A stretch of 64,000 nucleotides of DNA, taken from contig PUFA01000209.1 of NCBI GenBank assembly GCA_003508835.1, positions 1,157,001 to 1,221,000 on the forward strand. Reading direction: 5' to 3'. Below are positions 1 through 12,240 of this stretch, in pieces. A program made the translations under genes and the position numbers. Source of the stretch: Eonycteris spelaea. Its lineage: Eukaryota > Chordata > Mammalia > Chiroptera > Pteropodidae. Position 1 is the first letter of the stretch, and each line of letters begins with the position of its first letter. Below the pieces are notes generated by a model. That model worked only from the letters and a program-made list of their open reading frames with translations, searched no databases and was not told the DNA's origin.

Positions 1-98
1 CTAATTAAAGCCATAGAAAGCCCTCTTGAAAAAGTTTATTACAGGACCATGAAGGATGTCCATATTTAAAAGAACTCAAATTTGAAAGTTCTCTAGGT

Positions 99-290
99 CA
101 GGGTTTCTTAACCTCAGCACTATTTACATTTTGGGTCCGATAACAATTTGTTTCGCGGCGCTGTCCTGCGCATTGCGGGACATCTAGTAGCATTCTGCCT
201 TCTACCCAGTTGTGACAACAAAAAACAAATGTCTCCTGACATTGTTAATGTCCCGTGGAGTACAAAATCTCTTCTCATTGAGATCTGCTG
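99..290 (+). mobile_element. Non-autonomous hAT-Charlie element with 8-bp target duplication
   Basis: It starts cagggtttcttaacctcagc, continues actatttacattttgggtcc, then ctgtcctgcgcattgcggga and cccagttgtgacaacaaaaa, and ends with an inverted copy of the start (ttgagatctgctg). The flanking octamers ctctaggt (91-98) and ttctaggt (291-298) match at 7 of 8 positions, the 8-bp duplication expected for hAT transposition, so the element is complete. It belongs to the same family as the copy at 60454-60660. The exact MER name is uncertain. The two small open frames over it are chance. Confidence 0.8.
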
Positions 291-299
291 TTCTAGGTA

Positions 300-3065
300 T
301 ATGAACATTGAAGAAAAAAGTTCTCTCAGATTTCTCTCCTCTGTCTGTAACATGGGACCATCAGGACAATCATCTTTGTACCCAACCTAAATCCTACTTG
401 TTGTATGTCATAAATCCTCCTTTTCAGTGACCCCAGAGTGTGTGTCTTCTATGTGACAGGACACGGGGGCTGTAATCTCTGGAGAATTTCTAGGACACAC
501 AGTGTGAGCCGCTAAGAAATGCTCACTAACACCTCCTCTCCACTGAGGAAAAACTCTCTAGTCGTGTTCACTTGTCAAAAGTGTCGTCCTATTTAGATTA
601 GAAACCTATTTCAATTGTAAATCTCGGTGGTAGAGGAAGCTCAGCATTTAGGAGAGAACACAGCTGGTGCTTCCTGGATGTTAAATAATTCATCTTCCTC
701 ATTTTGGAGAGTCAGAAACAGCCGAGCCGAGATGCTAAATCCTCAAGGTAATATTGCAAAACCTAGTCCCTGGCACTATTGAGGGTAAAGGCCTACTAAA
801 ACACAGAAGCCACCCTCCATAGCTTTGTGAGGAGCTGTAGAGCAAATAATACTATCTGCCAACTTGATTTTTCCCTGTCTTGGTAACTCAGGAGAGATAG
901 GTTGGCCGGCAAATCAGCCTTTCTCCATTTTATATATTGTCATGCCCATGTCACTCAATCATATAATTCATTTTTCAAGTGAAATATTTTGACCCTTCTA
1001 AAAAAATATTTTCCCCAGATAGCAGCGGTAGTCATGGAAAAGGGGCAACACCTACTCAATTGCAGTTTATAGAAAATAGATGACGTTTGAACAACTTCCT
1101 GATGATAAATATTTCTCATTAATGGTTCTATTCTCATGCTTGCTTATTTATTGCATTAATTTCCAATTTTCCTAGTACCTGTCCTAAACTCATCTTGGAG
1201 TTTCATATTACTTTTGGAGCTGCATTAAATCCTCCAGAATAAAAAACTCCTACAACAGTGTTCCACAGCAGTTCATTAAAACTTTTTCAAAACTTTTATT
1301 TATATTCCCTGAAAGAAGTACCTTTCTTACCAGATACCGGTTTTAGATCTTAATGATATAATATCCTTCTTTATATATGACAGAGGCTATATGTATGCTA
1401 CTACACTGTATGTTCAGTTCAGACAAATTTCATTGATTGTGGGACTCTAATGAGAATTTATAATGCTCAATGACTGCAGAGAGTTTTGTGCTTTAATCTA
1501 CTTTGCCTGAGTGGTCGATTCCATACGATATAAACAATAAAAACAACCAAACTTAAATTTTTTTCATTGGTCGGTTCTGTTTTGAGTCTAGCTCCACTGA
1601 AAGTAATTATAGACAATGGTAAAAGGTATTAGGAGAAGCCTGCATGCAACCATTGCAGTTATCAAGGCAATACAAATTCCGAAATCATAATTTGGTTCTT
1701 TATAGAGGTATTTTCTCAGGGCAAAGATAGACAAAAATTGAATTTCCCAACTAGAAACTGGCCTTCTGTGATTTGTCACAGGAACGTCCTTTTGAAAAAG
1801 ATGTCATAGTCATTAGAACAAGAGAGAGGGAAGAGCAGGAGAGTTCTAGTAAACAAAATCTCATTTGGGTTCATTTATTAAAGTCTTTACTCATCTCATA
1901 AGAACAAAGGAGAAAAACAAACATTCTGCTGACTGGGCCCATGGGCCAGGCAACCCAGTATTCAGGCTCTGACAATGAATCCAAGATGTCCCAAACAATA
2001 TTCAGTTTATTGCCGTGGTGCCAGGGGAGGTGCTTTGAGCATCCACACTGTTTTTCCCTTCATGATGCTTTCTTCAGGAGTTAGCAATGTAACCTGAGCT
2101 GCTTTAACTTTATAATAACAGTTTGCTTTAATATACCCCAAAGAGGGGCATTTAATTCAAACAAGCCTCTGTTTTATTATGTTTCAAAGAGGTTGTCCTT
2201 CGGAAATCTCATTTTATCTCATTTGAAAAGTGACGAGTTGTATCAAAAATTAGATATGCTGCACAGTAAGACACATATTATTAAATAAGGTATAGAACCT
2301 TTAAAAGTCAGAACAATTGAGAAAGTTGTTTCAATATAATATCAGTAAGTTTGTAAGTATACAATGGAAAGAAAATAGAAATTGCTGGAGAAGTTCAAAA
2401 TAAGGATTCATAAAAATAATACAATTAACAAAGTTAAATTACTAGTTTATAACTAATATTAAAAAGATAGAGAAGAATCAACCCATCCTATCAATTAAAT
2501 GTATATTTGTTTATTTTAAAACGAAATCATGGTGCTGGAAATATAACTGACACTTTTAAATCTGTCCGAATTCCATTCAGAGGAGACCAGAAGAGTTCAC
2601 TCAAAACGCTTTTGGGCTTCTCAGAAGAGCTACTTGCATCTTGAATTTTTTTTTTTTATTTCTGGAAAAGAACAACTCCAAATGGAATGAATGAGATAAA
2701 CAGATTTAAACATAAGCATGTATCCAGGAATTAGTGACCCAAGAATATCGAATGAAAAGGTCTTAATTATGAGGGAAGGTACTTGGAAATCAGTTAAAGT
2801 AAACTAGATCAGAGATAGCAGGTTCTTGAGTTATTTCTTGATTTGTTTTCCTGAGTAACATATTTATTTGTTCCCTGGTATTATTGAATTTATTAATGTG
2901 AGTATTCACTCTCTAATTTATTTTCTCAGACTGTCTGAATGACTTGTTCAAACAAATTACAAAGTAGCCAGCCAGGCTGGCTCAGTCACAGCTAGACCAA
3001 GACATAGCAACTGCTAAGGATATAACTAATATTTTTACAGAGACTCTAAACATGCTGTTTAGAAT
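300..3065. other. Unassigned intronic sequence
   Basis: No gene, RNA or repeat I can name. Open frames are short and unrelated to known proteins. Confidence 0.5.
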
Positions 3066-3069
3066 TTGT

Positions 3070-3188
3070 TTAGCCATTCATTCATTCAACATACATTTTA
3101 GTCAGACTCCTCTGTGGATGAGAATGTGTGCTGGACCGTGGAGAAACGAATAGGCAGTAACCCAATGCTCACCCTCCACACTGCAGGG
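3070..3188 (-). mobile_element. L2 tail fragment, antisense
   Basis: ccattcattcattcaacata is the reverse complement of the L2 3' terminal repeat tgaatgaatg. It is followed by a degraded ctgtgctggacc-like block. Confidence 0.45.
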
Positions 3189-3189
3189 C

Positions 3190-3378
3190 TCTGTGGACAA
3201 AAGTGCATTCTGCAATCAGTCAGATCTAGGATTACAACCTGACCTTATCGCTTATTAACTGTACGATTTGGATAAATAAATATTTCTCTAAGCCTTGGCT
3301 TCTTTAGTTTAAAACAGAATAATGACAGAAACTATCCTATAGGTCACCAGAAGGAATGAAATGAGAAACATTTTTCAG
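3190..3378 (+). mobile_element. MIR SINE, sense
   Basis: ctgaccttatcgcttattaa, ctaagccttggcttctttag, aacagaataatgacagaaac: the core order of MIR (tgaccttggg, gagcctcagtttcc, aatggg). Confidence 0.6.
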
Positions 3379-4326
3379 TGACTATACCAAAATGAGAAAA
3401 CATTAGTGTTGGTGCTCTAAAGGAAAAGACATATTTTAAAAAATAGACACAATTAAATTGTAGGAGGTCTCTAAAGTGGGGACACTGAGAATCTCTTGGC
3501 ATCTCAAAAATAAGAAAAATGGAAATGAACCATTCTGTGTGGGTGGAGGTATTGCTGGAATAATCGGAATCCCAATTTTAGAAACATTACAACTGAAACA
3601 TTTTTAAATGAGATCAAGAAATTACTCAATATTCCTCTTCTCTGCTGAGTTAGTAGAGGGAATAGAATTAAACTATAGTAAAATATTAGGCCTAAGGGAA
3701 ACTTTTTAATTCTAAAGGTTGTTAGTAAAATTTATCACCCCCTAAACTGTATTTTTAGAAATATGACATGCAGCTGTCTTCCCTGGATGATTTGGATGCC
3801 AGGCTGACTGGAGTCAGAGAGATGAAATCTTTAGGACCTTCTTCTCCTCCTGTGATTGATGTAGGGAATGATGTGCAGAGTTGACAATGTACAATAAACC
3901 ACTGTGGCAGAGATGGAAAGGCTGTAGTAAAAAGTCAGGAGAAATAGGTAGAAGTTATATTTTTAATAAGGAATGGGACATACTCTGTAATGTGTGGACT
4001 TGCATATTCCTTTGAAAGTTTGATGCAGAAACACCAATATATAAATTCTCTTTGCAAATTCTGCTTAGAACTGCAGCCTGCAAATCATGCTGCTACACTG
4101 AAGACCAACAGCATTTCAGTTAGGAAGATGCTGTGTGACAGGATTTTGAGGACGTTGTCATTTGGAACACATGTCAAAAATATTTGGAAATTTAAACCTC
4201 AAAATTTCTATGTTCTTTCTTCATTTTCAAAATTCAGATTACTCATGTCAGTTTAAAAAGATTCTAAGCATGATAAAATATGGGATTAAATAAAATCATA
4301 ACATACCTATTTTGCATGCTCTAAGC

Positions 4327-4451
4327 CAGGTGTCAATAAACTTTTCTATAAAGCTCCAGACAATGCACAAATAATTGAGTGTGGCTGTGTGCCAATAGAA
4401 CTTTATTTTCAAAACTGACAAAGGCCGGATTATATAGTTTGCCAACCCCTA
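4327..4451 (+). mobile_element. Non-autonomous hAT-Charlie element (MER58-like), internally deleted
   Basis: It starts caggtgtcaataaacttttc and tataaagctccagacaatgc, then gagtgtggctgtgtgccaat and agaactttattttcaaaact, ending tatagtttgccaacccct, which inverts the start. The central part of the roughly 220-base family is missing. Confidence 0.72.
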
Positions 4452-4459
4452 ATTTTGAT

Positions 4460-6550
4460 TGTTTTTTAAAGCCATATTTTCAAAATGACTAGTAACATTT
4501 TTCCTCTGCTGAGTATCAGACATCCCTGCATCATATTTGGGTTATGTATCTGTCTTCCCCCACCCCACCCCCCAATCTTTGCAATGCAGCATCTAGAACT
4601 TAGACTAAGAAGACTCAAATCTACAAAGAGAATTAGACAAACGTACTACAAGTTTGTATTACAAACTCGCATTCGATTTAGAAAGAATTCGTGGACACTG
4701 AAAAGAATAGTTCCCAATGATATGAGAATATCTGTGCTGTGTTGAACTTTCTGGCAGCAGGGAAAAGAAAATGTCATTTTCTCCCTCGTCCATCCCTAAA
4801 ATTTCTTCCTTCATGAAAATGCCTCAGATGTGAGAACAAAAATTAATATATTAATGAAAATACATAAAACAACAGCATTAAAATCCCTTTGGGAAAGGCC
4901 CCATAAAAATAAGATTTGTACTGCATCCTGCAATCAGGCTCAATCAAGAATAATGAGGTTCTCCCATTTATTTCTTTCCCCTCTTTTTCCCCCTCAAACC
5001 TGAGTTTTTGCATACAATTCTTACATATTGAAGACAATTCGACCTAAAATTTGGATCAAGGTTCTAAGCCTGAAAACTCCCTGCTTGTGCCTCTGGGTTG
5101 AATAGCATCTCCACTTTAGATCCACAAAAGTTCTGTATGACTGTTACTGTGAATCTGTTAAGTTATATCCCCTCGAGGAGGCAGATAGCCTCACTTTTAT
5201 AAATATTTGGCATCTGGAAGCACAATTTTCAGTTTTGAATATTGTTATGAGCTTGGCATCTATTTTTAGTGGCATTCTTAGAGACATTGTACATAGTGAG
5301 AATAGCAAGCAAAGGCATTGGAATTTAAGGAATGATAACATTTCAAGTTTGAGATCATATCTGTGCCTTGCCATCATAAAGAAATTGTTATAGCAAACCT
5401 ACAATATAAGTGATCACTCAATGACTTAATCTAAGAATGAAGAAATGTAGAGAAAGTACAAATATGCTTGAGACAAAACTAGGACATTACGATGAAAAAA
5501 AAAAAAATGAGGAGCCAAAAGCTGACATTCTCAGTCGTAGTCTTCTGATCTTGGACATTAGAAAGTGCTGCCTTTCAGCCTGGAAAAAAAGTAATTAAAT
5601 ACTTTGATAGGGAATGAATAATAGTCCCTTAGCAATTCTGTGAAGTGTATGCTTCAGACTGGTATCTGTCATTGCTGTACACATTGGGAAGAACAGTTTG
5701 GACCAGAAAATTATTATGGTTGGAGAAACATTCTGGAAAGGCTTGGGATTGTTTGAACATTTATTGAAATGATGAAAAATTTAAAGACAAAAAGATCTTG
5801 CATATTTATTTATATTGAAGGCTTATTCATATCTCTCTAGCAGTGAATGCCTTTAATATGTGTGTTTGCTTATACCTTCAGTCCTTTTTAAAACGCTGCT
5901 GTGTTTCTCTAATTTGTTCCAACTCTAATATTTGCTCCCTCATATTTTCAACTTAGTAATACTTTCCTTCAGTTCAGTACACAGTAGAAACTCAGCAAAT
6001 GTGTTTGATGCATTAGCTAAGCAACTAGACCCAACACCACTGATATTCATCAGAAATCAGAGTAGACAGCAAATTGGCAGTCTTTCTTTCTGGCCACTAT
6101 TTCTTGGGTAAAAATGAAGCAATGAGAAAATACAGGCAACAGGATTTTGTTGGCAGTTGTTTCTGATTAATTACTGTGTTGATTGATGTCATATTTATTA
6201 AGTCTTCCATGGTGTCAGGTGTCTGCCTAGTGTTTTGACTAAGAAACTACATAATAAAACTGCAGGGTAGAAAAACAGGAAGGAAGGAACTGCAGTGCAG
6301 TGGCCTAGGGAAGGTGCCTGAAAGAGCAGTCTAGCAAATAGCATCCAGAAAACAAGATTGGGTCAGTGACTTTGTTGGAAAGAGAAGCTGTTTTCTTTTA
6401 GTCAATTTCTATTTCTCTGTCAGAGTACCGAGCTGATATTTCTATCACACCTTTCAGTCTCTGTGAATGACTTGTTTTATAATGAGCAGGGAAACCCTGT
6501 AGCTCAGATATAGGTCAGAGCTTATATTTCTATTGTATTGGATTGTGTTT
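4460..6550. other. Unassigned intronic sequence
   Basis: Single-copy-like AT-rich sequence with an A run at 5494. A weak L2-tail-like stretch (5970-6010) is too short to call. No gene seen. Confidence 0.45.
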
Positions 6551-6554
6551 GCAT

Positions 6555-6705
6555 TGCTACCCTCATTTAAAGATCAAATGACTAAGATTTCTAGATGAAG
6601 TTATTTGTCCAAGGACACAAAGATAGAAGAGAGTGAACTCAAACACAAATCCTCTGACTCCAAGTTCATGGTGTTTGCCATCTGTACAATGCCTGGTAGA
6701 AAGCT
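6555..6705 (-). mobile_element. MIR SINE, antisense
   Basis: agttatttgtccaaggacac, aaagatagaagagagtgaac, ctcaaacacaaatcctctga, ctccaagttcatggtgtt: the antisense MIR/MIR3 order. Confidence 0.62.
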
Positions 6706-6709
6706 ATGT

Positions 6710-8090
6710 GGCGCCATTCTTATGCTCATGTATGAAGCCCCTATTTATGGGCCTGGATTTGAGGTAAAAATTGTTCAATATGGGTGATGACAGTAGGCAA
6801 AATATTAAAGAAAGAGTAGGAGTGATGAGTTTTCTTTCTCTTTTCTTGGAGTTAATCAGTGAGAAAAGAAGAAAGTGTTTATACCTAATCACATAGTATT
6901 GTCCCTTTTTTATTATTCACAACATTCACAGATTGTGAACTTTAAAAGACCAGTCCGTTTGGTTCTTACAGTTATGACCTTGAGCACCAAGATTCTAATC
7001 AATCCATCAGTATGTTTCTGTGAATGTCTTAAACTATACCAGTCAGCAAAGGAATTTTACAGTGTGTTGACCTTTCTTCGGGCAAATTTTTTACAAAAAT
7101 TCACAAATAATTTCAGATTGCATTTAAAAATAAGGAAAGCAGAATAAGGGAATAAGGCTATTACTACACAGATGCTAGCAATTATGGTCAAATGGTTTCT
7201 AAGCTTCAACCTCAAATTCAGATCAGTTTTCTGGATGCTAGGAGATACAACTGAAAAAAAAAAAGCACGATCCTCTCGACAGGAAAGATGATTCTACCAG
7301 TCTTTCCTATATCTTAATCTTAACGGATTGATATACTGGACAATAATCCCAGTGGCATTTTTGGTAAGCACAGGGAGAAATTGTATGTAGCTGTGACTTT
7401 CAGTAACCTATGGTAAAAATTGAGAGCATAGCATTAAAACATTTTAATGATAGAAATTGAGAGGGCTAGACATCTCAAATCCTATTGCGTACCAAGGAGA
7501 GATTTTAACAAATCTGACAGAATCAGTGGGCAATGTGTCCCTTAGACAGTCTCTAACAAGTGTTACTTTATTTAGCGAAACATTTGGTAAGAGATGGATT
7601 TCAGTGTTTGAAGTTGCATGCTTTGATAGGGAACTGAAGAGCTAATGTCCTACATTACAAGTATGGGAGGGTGAACACTTGGAAACTGGAGGAGGCAGTA
7701 GCAGGGCTGATATTCTATTATGAAAATTAGAGTCTAATTAGATTCTCAACTGGATAGAGGCCCACTTCCTCTCTATTCTGTAGTATGAATCAGTTTACTC
7801 ATTAAATTCAACTTGTCACTGCTAAGTTCCCCAGGAACCAGTTAAAAACAAAACTCATCTTATTGCAATCCAAAGAAACTGGTAATTCACATGTAATGGG
7901 TTGCTATTTGGATTTTAGTTAAAACATGATACTGTCTTTTGAATGGTACTTGCCATACCATCAAATGGGTTTTAATATAAAACAAAGGTGCAATTTTCAG
8001 ATATTTCTAAATAACTTAAAGTGCATGGTATCTCTCATCCAGGCTTCACCAAAATGAGATTTTCCTCTTTCTAGGAGCTGCAAGTGAGAA
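6710..8090. other. Unassigned intronic sequence
   Basis: AT-rich, with a short A run near 7253. The open frames at 6875-7147 and 7457-7645 resemble no protein family and lack coding context. Confidence 0.45.
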
Positions 8091-8094
8091 AGTG

Positions 8095-8305
8095 AGGTTG
8101 GCAAAAGGAGTACTGTCTTGGAAATGGAAGACCAGAGCCTAATCTTGTCTCCACTTCTCATGAGATGTGTTGCTTTGGGCAAGCCATTTGACTACTTTCT
8201 GTTAAATGTGAATAATAGTAACACACATTCACAGAGTTGTGGAGGGATTAAAGCATTGGACAGCACCTGCCAACATATCTGGCACATAATGCAAACATAA
8301 TAAAC
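8095..8305 (+). mobile_element. MIR SINE, sense
   Basis: tgctttgggcaagccatttg, ttaaatgtgaataatagtaa, gagttgtggagggattaaag, cctgccaacatatctggcac: MIR core through its 3' end. Confidence 0.72.
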
Positions 8306-8869
8306 AGACTTTGTTTTTTTTTTCTCACTCTGAACTCACTCTTTTGCATGCTTTAAAGTTGTTCATAAAACACTCATTGTTCATAATTTCGAACCATCCT
8401 GTTGGTCCTCAACTTTGTCATTGCTTATTATAACTCACTCATTATGACAACTAGAAAGCAGACTCGCTTAATATTTTTTTCTTTCCTTTCTCACTCTCTG
8501 AGACAAAAGCTCACTCACACTACAGGTACCAATGAGAGGGAGAGAATTGCTTCTGGGCTATGGTGGCTATGCTTTCTGTTATTCCAGTGATATAAGGAAA
8601 TTATTAGGATGAGTGCTTACCAGGGGTCTATCATTGCATTTCAGAATGAATGGAAATAGAATCATCATAAATAAAGATGGGAAAATGTAAGAGAGAATGT
8701 GGGAAAGGAGGGTAATTAGACTATTTGGATTGATAAACCATTCTCATCACCCTGTGAGTGGCATGGCCTCAATAGTATGAGGCTATGCATGTACTTAAAT
8801 TAAGAATTAGAATCATGGCATCATTAAATTTTAGGATTGAGAAAGACTTTAAAGATTGTCTATTCTCTT

Positions 8870-9030
8870 GCTACTCAAAGTGATATCCACTGATCCACAG
8901 CATCATCACCACCTGGAACATATTTGAAATGCAGCATCTCAGACCCCATGTCGGTCATACTTTATTAAAATGTACATTTCTACAAGATTCCCAGGTGGGT
9001 CCTAGTCACACAAAAGTCTGTAAACACTGG
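8870..9030 (-). mobile_element. Non-autonomous hAT-Charlie element (MER20/MER5-type), reversed
   Basis: gatccacagcatcatcacca, cctggaacatatttgaaatg, cagcatctcagaccccatg, then cccaggtgggtcctagtcac and aaaagtctgtaaacactgg follow the reverse orientation of a MER20/MER5-type element. Confidence 0.65.
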
Positions 9031-9289
9031 CCAGGTTTGTACTCAACCTATTTTCATTTAAGCTTCAAATATGATATGTATATATTTTCATTCAAGTCTC
9101 TAAAAAGTGTTCATCGAATCAATGAACAGGGTTAAAGACAGAAGTTTCCAACATACCTCTGAAAAACTGTCCCAAACCAATTTTGAAATCAGTGATTAAA
9201 TCAGCATCTTGCTCAGAAATACAAATTCACCCAATTAAAAATTATCACCCAAAATATTTTTTAATTTGTTTCACAATGTCATGAGATAT

Positions 9290-9885
9290 TTATCTAGCAT
9301 TTTAATTGTATAATATACCATACATACAAAGGAATATAAAATATATGTATAGTTTACAGGATAATTATAAAGCAAACACCATGTAAACACCAACAGGGTT
9401 AAAACATAAATCATTGCCAGTAGCTCAGTGTTCCTGGGGCTGCCATCCCGTCATAGCCTTTACCTCTTCCCTACTAGGGATAACCACTAAAAGTATTCTT
9501 TTTATGTTAATCTTTTCCCTCATTTTTCATTATCTTTCCATCTAAGTATACATTCTTAAATAATTGTTTCACTTATTTTTGAGCATTGTATAAATGGAAT
9601 TCTGTGGTATCTGTTTCTTGTTAATCTCACTCAGTCTTATGTTAGTATGATTTATCCATGTCATTAGTTTAGTTTTACCTTTCCACTGTAATATTTCATT
9701 GAGCAGTAATTTGACGATTTATTCTAATGCTCATGAGCATTTGTGTTGTTTACTCTTTGAGGCCATTCACAGACAACACTGCCATGAACATTTGTGTAGC
9801 TGTATGTGTGCAAATATGTCCACGCTATCTAGCCAAGAGAGGAAACTTTGTATCTTCAACTTTACTTGCTAATGCCAAAAGTTTT
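9290..9885 (-). mobile_element. L1 3' region, antisense, old subfamily
   Basis: The block order ggataaccactaaaagtatt, gagcattgtataaatggaat, gtatgatttatccatgtcat, cagacaacactgccatgaac, then tgtgtgcaaatatgtccac, is that of the antisense 3' part of old L1M-type elements (tggcaaccactaatc, ataaatggaatcat, tgctgctatgaacattcg in the consensus). Confidence 0.7.
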
Positions 9886-9889
9886 CTAA

Positions 9890-11350
9890 GTGGTCCTATT
9901 AATTTACCTTCTGAGCAAGAGAATAAGTGAGAATTCTGTCACTGCCCATAAGAGACTTTTTCAGATACTGCCTTGATGGAGTCCATGTACACTAGGTCCT
10001 TTACAATTCTTTAATACATCTGTTTGTAACTCAATTAAAAACAAAAACAAAAACAAAATTCAAACCAGCATCTCATCTTTTGATCTTAATTGTTCACCCA
10101 GCACTCCCTGAAATATTAGTTCTCAAATCAACATCAATTCTTGTAGATGCATGTGAGAAAATCACGTTTTTTCCTTTTGTAACCCCAAATTACATTTGCC
10201 CATCCCAGGCTTCTGATCCCTCTTTGTTTGCTGTGGCTGCACCAGCATCACTGTTGACAGCTGAGCCTCCTTTTCATGTTCTCTTGAACAGTGGGTGGTA
10301 ATTAACCCAGGTCAGGAGATATCATTTAAAGGCATCATTCAATAATGTTTTATTATTTTCTATTTCTTCCTCAGCTTCAATTCCTTTGTTCTATCCCTTT
10401 ATTCCCATAGAAATGGAGGAAAAAACTATGTAGTAATTTTACTCTTCATTTTTAATTCTGGTCAGCAAACGAGAGTTATTACATTATTAGCAGTGGGGCT
10501 ATGGTCTGATCTTCCTGGTCCAAACAAAGAAAAGCAAGCCAGGTCAAACATGAACAACAACAAACAAAAAGAACTTTTTTTCCCCTTACTCTTAGCATTT
10601 GTGGCTTATTTTAAATTTAGCCTTCTGAATGCTATTCTTATAAATCCATGATGTTTTTAAAATTGTCTCCTTTCCCTTATTTGGACCTCTCCTTTTAAAA
10701 GTTAAACTCATTGGAGAACATTCTGTGCCACCTCATTTTTTGTAGGTTTCTCCTTTTTTCCTTCCTTGGTGCAATTACTTCTATTTGCATAGTCTGGTAT
10801 TTTAAGACGTTTCCAAACTTTGAGTTTTCTTTTTCTGTTACAGAGTTACATGTCGTAGATTCTGTCAACTTTTTCTTTTAAACCTTTGAAGCCTTCCTTT
10901 CTGAAGTTTGCAGTGTATGTCCGACTAAGCCCAAGCTTGATCAGAATGAGGTTTCTAAAAAGAAAAAAGGCATTAAATCTATGTATACTTACTTTGTTGA
11001 TATAAGGACTTCTAGACTTCTTGAAGTTTGTGAAACCCCACATTTCTTCAGGCTAACGTGTCATCTTTAAGTAGTTTCCTAACTTCTTTACCTTAGTGCT
11101 TTCACTTTTTATCATGGTTGCCAGGAGCCTCAGTCTGTCTTGTTAGCCAAATTTCTTTCCCCTTAAACTTTATGTATCTGTGTTTTTTCTTCTAACTATC
11201 TCTCTGCTAACATATACAGACTTAATTGTGTATGTATGTGTATTTCTTCAGGACAAAAAAAAAAAGAAAATTAAACTTCTTACCATGTTTCTGGTGTGAA
11301 ATTTGACTCATCATCATCAGGCTAACATTGCACGCACAGGAGAAAGAAGT
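9890..11350. other. Unassigned intronic sequence
   Basis: T-rich sequence between an L1 3' end and a MER20-type element. It may hold very decayed repeats; none is identifiable. Confidence 0.45.
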
Positions 11351-11357
11351 TCTAGGG

Positions 11358-11535
11358 CAGTGGTTCTCAGATTTGAATGGGCATCAGACTCACCTGAGGG
11401 CTTATTAAAAGATACATTACTGTGTCCGTCTGTCTGAGTTTTTGATTCAAAAGATAAGAATTTGAGTCAAAGAATTACCAGTTACCAGTTGATGTTGATG
11501 CTGATGGTCCAGGGAATACATTTTGAAAACTACTG
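11358..11535 (+). mobile_element. Non-autonomous hAT-Charlie element (MER20-type)
   Basis: It starts cagtggttctcagatttgaa, then gggcatcagactcacctgag, then gttgatgttgatgctgatgg, and ends ttttgaaaactactg, an inverted copy of the first bases. The left flank ttctaggg fits the hAT preference for a CTAG core. Confidence 0.78.
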
Positions 11536-12104
11536 TAACAGAGCGAAATATTATAATTTTCTGAAGACTTGATTTTCCTAATTCAGAGTAACCAAACTCA
11601 TCCTCATACTTTGTTACTATAAATGATACAGTTTGAGCTGTTAGTGCAGATTCATGTGTTGCCATCTTCCAAGTAAGTGTTTTAATGGTATATGTATTAG
11701 GAAAAATTATAGTATTTCAATGATTATATAGCTCTGCAAAATGAAGAACATTATTTATCTACAAAACAGACAAGAAAAAAAAGGTGATTTTAAAAACTAA
11801 AAGTAATGCTAAAGCAGTTACATTTTGTACTTGATACATTTTAGTATACAAGAAGGGTAGAGTATCGTGAAGAAGTAGTTCAACTCTTTGAAAAATATGT
11901 CCTCTCCCTTTTATGGAGTGGTGGTGGTAAATGTAGAATGCATGTTAACAGCTGTTCTGGAGAGGAAGGTACTGCGCTGTTCCTGATGAGATAGCTCACT
12001 GCCCAGACACCTTTAACAGCACTCATTGTTACTCAGTAATTCAAGACAGTTTATCTTCTAATCATAGTTTGGGGAGTGAGAAGGTTTGGAGTGAGAAGCA
12101 AAAT

Positions 12105-12240
12105 TTTCATTGACTGCAAAGGGAGTTCATCCCGATAAGAGGTGGTACCTGCAGTAATTAGCTCTCGAGTGATGAACTCACTGACAGCTCTGGAAAAGTG
12201 CACAGGATGCCAAGCCCAGAGGTGAAAGAAGCAACAAAGG
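12105..12240. other. Single-copy block with regulatory-element texture
   Basis: tgcagtaattagctctcgag and the surrounding mixed-composition sequence stand out from the AT-rich background. There is a homeodomain-like TAATTA core and no recognised repeat. Candidate only. Confidence 0.25.

Noticed and set aside
2964..2995. tRNA-derived SINE suggested by gccaggctggctcagtcaca
   Set aside because: A short resemblance to a SINE promoter head only. No box B, body or A tail follows.
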